Shown here: piece after piece, positions 43,065 through 50,494 of the stretch
How positions within the stretch are numbered: position 1 is the stretch's first letter
Layout of the letters: each line of letters opens with the position of its first letter
NCBI GenBank assembly: GCA_021775835.1
Contig: JAJFHC010000095.1
Location: 1-64,000 of the forward strand
Reading direction: 5' to 3'
DNA from: Hyphomicrobiales bacterium
GTDB lineage: Bacteria; Pseudomonadota; Alphaproteobacteria; Rhizobiales; JAJFHC01
DNA length: 64,000 nt
Notes under the pieces: generated by a model
What the model saw: the letters and a program-made list of their open reading frames with translations, nothing else
Databases searched by the model: none
Told to the model about the DNA's origin: nothing
Program-made: the position numbers and the translations under genes

Positions 43065-44318
43065 ATGACGCTCTTCGACATCATTGCCATCTTGCTCGGC
43101 CTGTCTGCCCTTTTCGGGTTCATCAATTACAAGGTATTCCGGCTGCCACACACGATTGGCCTGGTGGTCATCGCCCTGGCGGCATCGGGTGTGATTGTCT
43201 TTGCGGACTTTCTCGCTCCCCAGTACGGAATCGGCGTTCTGGTGACGGGAACACTCAAGCAGATCGACTTCTATGAAGCGGTCATGCATGGAATTCTGAG
43301 TGTGCTGCTGTTCGCAGGTGCAGTCCATGTGGACCTGGAGGAACTGGCTGCCCGTAAGTGGGCGATCGGCCTGATGGCGACGCTGGGCGTCATGACCTCC
43401 ACTGTGCTGGTTGCCGGTGCCATGTGGTTCATCATGAAGGCACTTGGAACGGAGATACCGTTCATCTGGGCTCTCGTGTTCGGGTCGCTGATCAGCCCGA
43501 CGGACCCTGTGGCGGTCCTTGGAATTCTCAAGACAGTCAAAATTCCCAGGTTGCTCGAAGCCAAGATCGCCGGAGAATCGCTTTTCAACGACGGCGTCGG
43601 CGTCGTGGTCTTTACGATTCTGCTGGCGATCGCCGTGGGCGGTAACGGAGAGATCGGGGTACCGGAAGTTGCGAAGCTGTTCGCTGTCGAAGCCTTCGGC
43701 GGGGCGGTCCTGGGTCTGGTTTCAGGCTATGTCGCCTACAAGGCAATGCGCGTGGTAGACGATCACAATCTGGAAGTATTGATAACGTTGGCGTTGGTCT
43801 GCTGCACCTTTGCGTTTGCGATTCACATTCACGCCAGCGGTCCTATTGCGGTGGTCATTGCCGGGCTTTTCATTGGTAACCATGGGGCCAAGTTCGCCAT
43901 GAGCGAGAACACAAGACGCCATGTGTTCCAGTTCTGGGAACTGAGTGATGAAATCATGAATTCCGTACTGTTTCTTCTGATCGGTCTGGAAGTGCTGGTC
44001 GTTGGCTTTGATGCGGACATCTTCTGGATCGTCGTGCTGGCCATCCCGGTCGTGTTGCTGTCGCGCCTGATCAGTGTCGCGATACCAATTTCCCTGCTGT
44101 CGATCCGGGAAAAATTCACGGACAATGCCGTGGCCATCCTGACCTGGGGCGGCCTGCGCGGTGGTATATCGGTGGCACTGGCGCTGTCCTTGCCCGATGG
44201 CCCCTACAAGAACGTGATCCTTGCCTGCACCTATGCGGTGGTCGTGTTCTCAATCATCGTGCAGGGCCTGACCATGAAGAGCCTGGTTGGCAGACTGATG
44301 CCGCCAGATCCGGACTGA
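43065..44318 (+). CDS. Na+/H+ antiporter, CPA1 (NhaP) type
   Basis: This is a 417-residue cation:proton antiporter with about 12 helices. The ion-binding helices are clear: FGSLISPTDPVAVLGILK and AGESLFNDGVGVVVF, with the ND pair of electroneutral antiporters. TWGGLRGGISVALALSLP is the third signature. The ATG at 43065 starts the first helix; an upstream frame start at 43011 adds a polar leader. It probably serves sodium or pH homeostasis. Confidence 0.93.
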   Translation: MTLFDIIAILLGLSALFGFINYKVFRLPHTIGLVVIALAASGVIVFADFLAPQYGIGVLVTGTLKQIDFYEAVMHGILSVLLFAGAVHVDLEELAARKWAIGLMATLGVMTSTVLVAGAMWFIMKALGTEIPFIWALVFGSLISPTDPVAVLGILKTVKIPRLLEAKIAGESLFNDGVGVVVFTILLAIAVGGNGEIGVPEVAKLFAVEAFGGAVLGLVSGYVAYKAMRVVDDHNLEVLITLALVCCTFAFAIHIHASGPIAVVIAGLFIGNHGAKFAMSENTRRHVFQFWELSDEIMNSVLFLLIGLEVLVVGFDADIFWIVVLAIPVVLLSRLISVAIPISLLSIREKFTDNAVAILTWGGLRGGISVALALSLPDGPYKNVILACTYAVVVFSIIVQGLTMKSLVGRLMPPDPD

Positions 44319-44339
44319 TGTCTGCGCCAAAGCGGACGG

Positions 44340-45203
44340 TCAGGCGGCTGTTCTCGGCGCATTTATCCAGACGGTCGAGCGGGTTTCGATTTCCCTGACG
44401 GTGCGTTGTCTTTCCTCAGGCGGGAGAATGTCCAGGGACGGCCAAAGTCCTGTTTCCAGGGTGTCGGCATAGGATGGCGACAGGTTGTGTCGTTGCATTT
44501 TCGCGGAGGCGCCATGGTGATCGTAATTCAGAGCTGCATGCTCGAAGCGAACCCCGTGAATCATTGGCGAAAGAACGCTGTACCAGACTCTGGGCGTGCC
44601 ATCGTTTGCGGGAAGCCCGAGGGCGCCTGAATTATGCCAGATCTGGCGCCCGAAATGGCGAGTGAACGGCAAACCTGTGTGGCCGGCGATTACAGCGTCT
44701 GTTCCGGCAAGGGTCAGTTCGGGCCGAAAGGTCTCTTCGTCGAGAGAGGCAAACATGAAGCGGTTAACTTGGCCGACGCTGCCGTGCACGACACGAAAGG
44801 ACCGGTCCGACATGGTGAACGTCAGGTGATCCGGCAATTCCACACACCACTGTCTGGTATTGTCGGATACTTCGTCATTGGCAAAAGCATACCATTCCAC
44901 GGCCATGGTCTGACAGGTTGATCCCTCGTCGAAGCCACAGGCGCAATCGAGCGCATTGCGTCCAATCTGTTCTTCCACATTGCCTTTGATGGCACGGATG
45001 TCCGACCCGCGAAGGCGCGCAGCGCTGGCCTCCGGATCGCCGCAATAGGCGATGACGTCTCCGGTATGAATGATGTGGTTTTCGGGGATGTCGCGTCGGG
45101 CAGCTTCATCCAGCAGAGCCTCGAGAGCCTGAAGGTTTCCGTATACACCTCCGCAGAGCAGCAACGGCGCCTGGAAATCCCCCAGGTGATCAGTTCGGAC
45201 CAT
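44340..45203 (-). CDS. Degenerate metallophosphatase-like protein
   Basis: This 287-residue protein has a YfcE/metallophosphatase fold. The first metal motif is altered: where active enzymes read D-x-H-G-N it has CGGVYGNLQALEALL, losing both Asp and His. The second, HTGDVIAYCGDP, is normal. The third reads KGNVEEQI, without the catalytic His of GNH. GHTG near residue 200 remains. Metal binding and phosphatase activity are doubtful, so a sensor or binding role is possible. It lies 128 bases downstream of the nitrile hydratase genes in the same direction. Confidence 0.75.
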   Translation of the reverse strand: MVRTDHLGDFQAPLLLCGGVYGNLQALEALLDEAARRDIPENHIIHTGDVIAYCGDPEASAARLRGSDIRAIKGNVEEQIGRNALDCACGFDEGSTCQTMAVEWYAFANDEVSDNTRQWCVELPDHLTFTMSDRSFRVVHGSVGQVNRFMFASLDEETFRPELTLAGTDAVIAGHTGLPFTRHFGRQIWHNSGALGLPANDGTPRVWYSVLSPMIHGVRFEHAALNYDHHGASAKMQRHNLSPSYADTLETGLWPSLDILPPEERQRTVREIETRSTVWINAPRTAA

Positions 45204-45331
45204 CACATAACACTTTCGATATTGCGTTGTTGAGACATGCAAATAGACTCATCCGGACCAGTGAGCCATGAAAAACGTGCCTGGTGGCGGGGTTGTGAAC
45301 GGCTTGTCAGATGCCGTGAGCCCAGAGGCAT

Positions 45332-45697
45332 TCAATTGCTGTCCTGATTTTCCGCACTAAGTTCGATTGGAACGCCGTGCGGCGTCGCTCGCGCCGCCCG
45401 ATCCCAGGCAGCTTTTCTGTCAAGGTGGTCGGGCCGGGATACGATGTTCTTCTCACTGAGCAGGTTTTCCAGGGCTGAGAGCCAGTGAAGATAGTAGTTG
45501 TCGGCGGAGTCGTGGGGGCCTGCCCTGGAAATCTCCGTGCCTAATTTTTCGGCCCATTCAGTCCAATCGAAGTGCCCCGCCTCGTGCAGGCGTACGGTCA
45601 TGGCAAAAGCCTGGGCCTGCCAGGGTTCCTGAAAAACCGGTTCGCTGTCCTTTATGGGAAGCCCTGGTGTGGCATTGAGCTGGTCGCGTCCTATCAT
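45332..45697 (-). CDS. Nitrile hydratase accessory protein
   Basis: This 121-residue protein resembles the small activator of cobalt nitrile hydratases, itself similar to the beta subunit N-terminal half (FQEPWQAQAFAMTVRLHEAGHFDWTEWAE). Such proteins exchange alpha subunits to insert cobalt and oxidise the active-site cysteines. The ATG at 45697 overlaps the beta-subunit stop (ATGA); an upstream GTG adds ten residues. It completes the alpha-beta-activator operon. Confidence 0.9.
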   Translation of the reverse strand: MIGRDQLNATPGLPIKDSEPVFQEPWQAQAFAMTVRLHEAGHFDWTEWAEKLGTEISRAGPHDSADNYYLHWLSALENLLSEKNIVSRPDHLDRKAAWDRAARATPHGVPIELSAENQDSN

Positions 45698-46359
45698 CGG
45701 TCGACAGCCTCGAGATAAGCCTCCCACAAGTCCACGTAAACGCTGGCCGTACGGTCGGCGCTGTCGCCGAACAGATCGCGTGATGCAAAGCGAACGCTGT
45801 AGAGAATGCCCGGGTTCTCGCCGTCGCCCCTGGCGTTCGTGTCGGGGAAGACATAGCCACCGTGGATCCGGTCGATCATGCCGACGTGGCCGTGGGTGTA
45901 GGTCGGCGCGCGGGTGTGGCCGGTGGTCGCCATGATCCGGACGCGGACGTTATCGCCTTCTTCAAATTCCGGTGGTGTATTCACGGCCCGGTCGCAAGGT
46001 CCTCCTTTGGCGAGACCTGCTGCAACCTGGTCGGCCTGCAACACCCGTGTTGGCGCCAGGACGGGCTTTGATCGGGCGCGGCCATCCAATTCGCCCTTTT
46101 CAACGAACCCGACCTGGTCGAGCAGCTCTTCGAGACCTGCCAGCCAAACCTCGTAATAGGACATCTGCATGTAGCGCGCAGGGTGCCGGTTTTCCCGGGC
46201 GTGACGGCTCTTATCCAAATTCCAGGCCCCCGATGCCCCCATTGCCAGCGCCAACGCGAAACACCGGCGTTCCCATTCGTCATGAAATGGCGGTTCATCG
46301 GACTCCGGCTCGACTGGGCCCAGGCCATGAACGCCCCCCAGATCCTGACCGCCCTTCAC
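45694..46359 (-). CDS. nthB: Nitrile hydratase beta subunit
   Basis: This is the 221-residue structural beta subunit. It has the N-terminal [17 protein letters not shown] signature and the C-terminal SH3-like barrel ([31 protein letters not shown]). With alpha it hydrates nitriles to amides in the cytoplasm. It overlaps both neighbours by four bases, which ensures balanced synthesis. Confidence 0.95.
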   Translation of the reverse strand: MKGGQDLGGVHGLGPVEPESDEPPFHDEWERRCFALALAMGASGAWNLDKSRHARENRHPARYMQMSYYEVWLAGLEELLDQVGFVEKGELDGRARSKPVLAPTRVLQADQVAAGLAKGGPCDRAVNTPPEFEEGDNVRVRIMATTGHTRAPTYTHGHVGMIDRIHGGYVFPDTNARGDGENPGILYSVRFASRDLFGDSADRTASVYVDLWEAYLEAVDR

Positions 46360-47018
46360 GACGCCACCCCACCGGTTATTCTGCCCGGCGGCAGGGCCAG
46401 TCCAGTGCCGATCATGGAGTCGCGGGTCACCAGTGTCGCGAGTTGTCCCTCATTGAGGCTATCCGCTCCTTCAGGGCGCATGGGTATTACGAGATATCTG
46501 ATTTCGGCGGTTGAATCCCAAACCCTGATATCCGTATCGTTCGGCAGGTCGACCCCAAATTCCTGGAGTACGCCCCTTGGATCGGCCACCGCTCTTGAAC
46601 GGTAGGGCGGAGATTTGTACCAGACCGGCGGGAGGCCCAGAACCGGCCACGGATAACAGGAGCACAAGGTGCACACGACCATATTGTGGGTCGAGGGTGT
46701 GTTTGCTACGGCCACCATGTGCTCGCCCTGCCGGCCGGTGAAGCCAAGTTCGGCGATTGCCGCTGTGGCATCGTTCATCAGTCTTTCCCGGAAGTCCGGA
46801 TCAGACCATGCCCGCGCGACAACCAGGGCGCCGTTGCGTGGGCCTACTTTTTCTTCGTAGGTTTCGATCAAGGTGTCGAGGGCTTCGGGATCGACATAGC
46901 CGCGCTCGACCAGCAGCGACTCGAGCGCCTTGACCCTCAGGGCAACGTCGGACAGTTCCGAACCTTCCCCGTGGTCGTGGTCGTGGTCATGATGATCGTG
47001 TGTATGGTTATTTGACAT
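46356..47018 (-). CDS. nthA: Nitrile hydratase alpha subunit, cobalt type
   Basis: This is the 220-residue catalytic alpha subunit. The metal site reads [15 protein letters not shown]; Thr in CTLCSC marks the cobalt form, whereas iron enzymes have Ser there. The N-terminus is His/Asp-rich ([14 protein letters not shown]), perhaps a metal-binding leader. The product amide would need an amidase, and none lies in the operon. A class I amidotransferase gene lies 67 bases upstream. Confidence 0.95.
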   Translation of the reverse strand: MSNNHTHDHHDHDHDHGEGSELSDVALRVKALESLLVERGYVDPEALDTLIETYEEKVGPRNGALVVARAWSDPDFRERLMNDATAAIAELGFTGRQGEHMVAVANTPSTHNMVVCTLCSCYPWPVLGLPPVWYKSPPYRSRAVADPRGVLQEFGVDLPNDTDIRVWDSTAEIRYLVIPMRPEGADSLNEGQLATLVTRDSMIGTGLALPPGRITGGVAS

Positions 47019-47085
47019 CGATTCCTCGCGTCAGAATTTATTGATCCGACGTCGTCGCCAAGCGGACGGGATCGCCAATCCAGGC

Positions 47086-47871
47086 TCAGGCCGCAAGTCG
47101 TTTGTGCGATGCGCGTTCGCGTGCGGCGTCGCCGAAGGCTGTAAAGAGTTTCACCGAGTCCGGGTTCTCCAAGGCCTTGTACTCGGGATGCCATTGGACA
47201 CCCAGTGCAAAGGCGGAAGCATTCTTGACGGAGACCGCTTCAATGGTACCGTCGGCGGCGGTTCCCTCGACAAACAGTCCGCCGGCGACCCGTCCAATGG
47301 CTTGTCGGTGAAGGCTGTTTACCTGAAGTTCACGTTTTCCCATGATGCGCCGCAAAAGGCCGCCGCCGGCACAGATGACCGAATGGTTGGGGCCGTAACG
47401 GACATCAAAATCGTCGGTCTTTGGTGCCCGATGATCAAGCTTTCCGGCCTGTTCCTGAACTTCCGACTGCAATGTCCCTCCCAGGGCCACATTGAGTTCC
47501 TGGTGCCCACGGCAAATTGCAAGCAAGGGGACAGCCATGGACAGAGCACAGCGGATCAGATCCAGAGTGGTGGCGTCGCGGTCTTCGTCATACGGCTCGG
47601 AGTCCGGAGAGGCTATTGCTCCATACTTTGCCGGATGCACGTTCGAGGTGGCGCCAGTGACGACAATGCCGTCAAACCGCTCGAGCAGTTGCGGCAGATG
47701 GAATAGGGATCCCAGGGATGGGATCATGACGGGGGCGGCTTGGGCGGTTTCAGCGACGGCGCGAACATATTTGTCGCCGACAGCGTGGAACGGAATATCG
47801 TCGATAAGAGTTGAGTCGGCTGGCAATCCGATCAGCGGCATGGCCGGCGCTCTTGATGTGTTTGTAGTCAT
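47086..47871 (-). CDS. Class I glutamine amidotransferase-like (PuuD/peptidase C26) hydrolase
   Basis: This is a 261-residue gamma-glutamyl hydrolase of the C26 family. The nucleophile Cys is in LLAICRGHQELNVALGG and the catalytic His-Glu pair in FALGVQWHPEY. VVTGATSNVHPAKYG matches the family GG-x-VxP region with an atypical TGATSN. PuuD relatives hydrolyse gamma-glutamyl-GABA. Placed ahead of nitrile hydratase it may act on a gamma-glutamylated amine or acid, but the link is only positional. Confidence 0.9.
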   Translation of the reverse strand: MTTNTSRAPAMPLIGLPADSTLIDDIPFHAVGDKYVRAVAETAQAAPVMIPSLGSLFHLPQLLERFDGIVVTGATSNVHPAKYGAIASPDSEPYDEDRDATTLDLIRCALSMAVPLLAICRGHQELNVALGGTLQSEVQEQAGKLDHRAPKTDDFDVRYGPNHSVICAGGGLLRRIMGKRELQVNSLHRQAIGRVAGGLFVEGTAADGTIEAVSVKNASAFALGVQWHPEYKALENPDSVKLFTAFGDAARERASHKRLAA

Positions 47872-48243
47872 GACTTCAGTCCAGACGTTAGAATCGCTGC
47901 CTCATTCTAACCGTAATCTGTCAAATGTGCTGCCCTTTCTTGACTTCGCTCCTTTGAGCAGCGTTCACAAATTCTCCATGGCAGGTCAGTCAAGAACGAC
48001 TGTTGCGCTCAACGGGGTTTGAGATTGCAAATCGTGCTTTCAGGCAAAATCAACTGGAATATTGTTCCGCAGAGCGGATTATTTGTCTCAATTCCTTGTC
48101 ATTTATGCGGACTTGGTCTTTATATTGCGACGCGGCTTTGGCTGGCGGCTGAGAGACTGATTGCAAACCGCCGGTAACCAATGACTTTTGTTAACGGGCC
48201 TTATTGTCCAAAGTGGCCCGACACTCGGAGGGAGTACAAAAAT
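47872..48243. other. Divergent region upstream of the TRAP transporter
   Basis: These 372 bases have no supported gene. GATTGCAAA occurs twice in the same orientation (48023-48031 and 48159-48167), and TCCGC-AGA-GCGGA (48066-48078) is a perfect 5-bp dyad. The promoter candidate at 48096-48126 lies between them. Both the amidotransferase and TRAP operons could be controlled from here. Confidence 0.4.
48096..48126 (+). promoter_or_regulatory. Candidate sigma-70 promoter for the TRAP operon
   Basis: TTGTCA at 48096-48101 and TATATT at 48121-48126 are 19 bases apart, or 18 if TTATAT is taken as the -10. The leader to the DctP start would be about 110 bases. A dyad and a repeat flank it. Confidence 0.35.
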
Positions 48244-49338
48244 ATGGATCGTCGTTCATTTATTAAAACAGCCAGTGTGGCTGCCGGTTCCACGGCAGCA
48301 GCGGCTACTCTTGCAGCCCCGGCTATTGCGCAGTCGCGCAAGGATATGGTCGTGGTCGCCACATGGCCGCGGGATTTCCCGGGTCTGGGAACCGGCGCAC
48401 AGCGTCTCGCAGCGCGTATTGACGAGCTTACGGAAGGCCGTATCAAGGTTCAGTACTTTGCTGCTGGCGAACGCGTTGGCGCCTTTGACTCATTTGACGA
48501 AGTAGCGTCGGGCAATGCGCAGGCCTATCACGCCGCCGACTATTACTGGAAAGGCAAGCACCCGGGCTGGGCCTACTTCACGTCGGTACCTTTCGGTCTC
48601 ACTCACAACGAACACAATGCCTGGCTGTACCACATGGGCGGACAGGCTCTCTGGGACGAACTTGCAGGCGGTTTTGGCCTGAAGTGCATTGCAGCTGGAT
48701 CCACTGGTGTGCAGATGGGCGGCTGGTTCAACAAGGAAATCGAAACCGCCGACGACCTCAAAGGCCTGAAGATGCGTATTCCGGGCCTCGGCGGCGACGT
48801 CATGGCAAAACTGGGTGCGTCTCCTGTTTCGCTTCCCGGCGGCCAGATTTATGAAAACCTCGTTTCCGGTGCGATTGATGCGACCGAGTGGGTCGGGCCG
48901 TGGAATGACTTCTTCATGAAATTCTACGAAGCTGCAAAATACTACTACTACCCTGGAATGCACGAAGCCGGTTCGACGCTTGCGTTTGGCATGAACGCCA
49001 AATGGTGGGCAGACCTTTCGAAGAACGATCAGGCAATCATTACGGCTGCTTGCGGCGAGGAGCATGTCTTCTCGATGGCTGAGTACAATGCCAACAACGG
49101 TACGTTCCTGGCCAAGCTCGTGAAAGAGCACGGCGTGCAGTTGCGTGAATTCAGCGATGAAATCTACGACAGCTTTGGTACTGCCGCCGAAGAGGTCTTC
49201 ACGGAAACCCGTGCGCACAGCGATCTTGCCAATAAGATCCACGAAAGCTTTGCAGCGGCCCGCGCCGACGTGGGTGGCTGGATGAAACTATCCGAAGGCG
49301 CTTACTACGCCCAGCGTAACCGGGTGCTGGGCCTTTAA
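48244..49338 (+). CDS. dctP: TRAP transporter substrate-binding protein (DctP, FcbT1-like)
   Basis: This is a 364-residue periplasmic receptor of a tripartite ATP-independent carrier. A Tat signal (MDRRSFIKTASVAAG) ends near APAIAQ. The mature protein has the DctP fold with MRIPGLGGDVMAKLGASPVS, where the Arg normally clamps a substrate carboxylate, and SGAIDATEWVGPWND. It resembles the mannitol/chloroaromatic (COG4663) group. The ATG at 48244 follows GGAGGGAG. DctQ and DctM follow, so the three form one carrier, probably for an organic acid. Confidence 0.94.
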   Translation: MDRRSFIKTASVAAGSTAAAATLAAPAIAQSRKDMVVVATWPRDFPGLGTGAQRLAARIDELTEGRIKVQYFAAGERVGAFDSFDEVASGNAQAYHAADYYWKGKHPGWAYFTSVPFGLTHNEHNAWLYHMGGQALWDELAGGFGLKCIAAGSTGVQMGGWFNKEIETADDLKGLKMRIPGLGGDVMAKLGASPVSLPGGQIYENLVSGAIDATEWVGPWNDFFMKFYEAAKYYYYPGMHEAGSTLAFGMNAKWWADLSKNDQAIITAACGEEHVFSMAEYNANNGTFLAKLVKEHGVQLREFSDEIYDSFGTAAEEVFTETRAHSDLANKIHESFAAARADVGGWMKLSEGAYYAQRNRVLGL

Positions 49339-49405
49339 GGCACACGCATAAGAAACCATAGGGGACGGGACATGAGCCCGTCCCCGATATTGGGGCGATT
49401 GAGGG

Positions 49406-50458
49406 ATGTCGGCACCAGTGCAGGGGGAGACCGCCGGTTCGGATACGGCGGTACATGACGAAAGTACGACGGTACTTGCGTGGCGTGTGGTTGCCTGGGT
49501 GATCGTCGCCGCGACATTCGGATTTCTCATCAACAACTATCTTATTTTCTGGCGCGGCTGGCCGGGTGCCATGCCCCTGCTTGAAGGGCTGGGGCTGTTT
49601 GGTGGTGGCAAATCCCTGTCTGGTGATGCTGCGACATACGGCTGGCTGCAAATAATGGTTTATGTAGCCTGCTTCGTTGGACCGGTTGTTTTTGTTCTAA
49701 CCCGGAAATCACGGGGGCTGCGCCGGGACAGCCAGTCGATGACCGACCTTTCCGCGTTTGTCATCCGCGCTGCATTCTGGGCGGTTGTCTTTGTCGGCCT
49801 GACCGACATGGCCATCTCGTTCCTACGGGTCGAGGGTTTTCTGGAATCGATTGTAGGGTCCGATTTGACCACAAAACTTGGCCGCTCCCAGTTTCGCGGA
49901 CCTTACGTTCATATGCCGTTGATAATTCTTGCAATCGCCGTGGCCTGTTTCACAAGAACATTGGGTTTCACCTGGCTTGCATTGCTGGTTGTCATTGCGG
50001 AATTCTCGATTGTCATAACGCGGTTCATTTTTTCCTATGAACAAGCGTTTCAAGGCGACCTCGTGCGCTTCTGGTATGCGGCCCTGTTTCTTTTTGCCAG
50101 CGCCTATACGCTGATCGAAGAAGGCCACGTACGGGTTGACGTGCTCTATGCCGGCTTTACGAAACGGACCAGAGGATGGGTGAACGCCGTCGGGTCTCTG
50201 ATCCTCGGAATTGGGCTGTGCTGGGTGATTCTGTGTGTGGGTCACTGGGGCAAATCGAGCATCATCAACAGTCCGCTCTTGAACATTGAAGTGTCTCAGT
50301 CTGGCTTTGGAATGTACGTGAAGTATCTGATGGCGGGATTTCTGGGGATTTTCGCGATTTCCATGATGATCCAATTCGCCAGCTACCTGCTAGAGAGTAT
50401 TGCGGACATACGGGAGGAAGCCGGCGGACAAGAGGTCGAACCAGAATTGGTTCACTGA
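49406..50458 (+). CDS. dctQ: TRAP transporter small permease (DctQ), extended form
   Basis: This 350-residue membrane protein is about twice the usual DctQ length. The C-terminal half has the DctQ fold (FLFASAYTLIEEGHVRVDVLY and WVILCVGHWGKSS). The N-terminal half adds about four helices (around residues 25-47, 73-93, 108-130, 155-190). Long small subunits occur in the FcbT2-like group. It lies 67 bases after dctP and 36 before dctM. Confidence 0.88.
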   Translation: MSAPVQGETAGSDTAVHDESTTVLAWRVVAWVIVAATFGFLINNYLIFWRGWPGAMPLLEGLGLFGGGKSLSGDAATYGWLQIMVYVACFVGPVVFVLTRKSRGLRRDSQSMTDLSAFVIRAAFWAVVFVGLTDMAISFLRVEGFLESIVGSDLTTKLGRSQFRGPYVHMPLIILAIAVACFTRTLGFTWLALLVVIAEFSIVITRFIFSYEQAFQGDLVRFWYAALFLFASAYTLIEEGHVRVDVLYAGFTKRTRGWVNAVGSLILGIGLCWVILCVGHWGKSSIINSPLLNIEVSQSGFGMYVKYLMAGFLGIFAISMMIQFASYLLESIADIREEAGGQEVEPELVH

Positions 50459-50494
50459 ACAGGGGTCGTCGGCGTACAGAGGCGTTAATCGGTT

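Noticed and set aside
46356..47018. Iron-type nitrile hydratase
   Set aside because: The metal motif is CTLCSC with Thr, the cobalt signature; iron enzymes carry Ser at that position.
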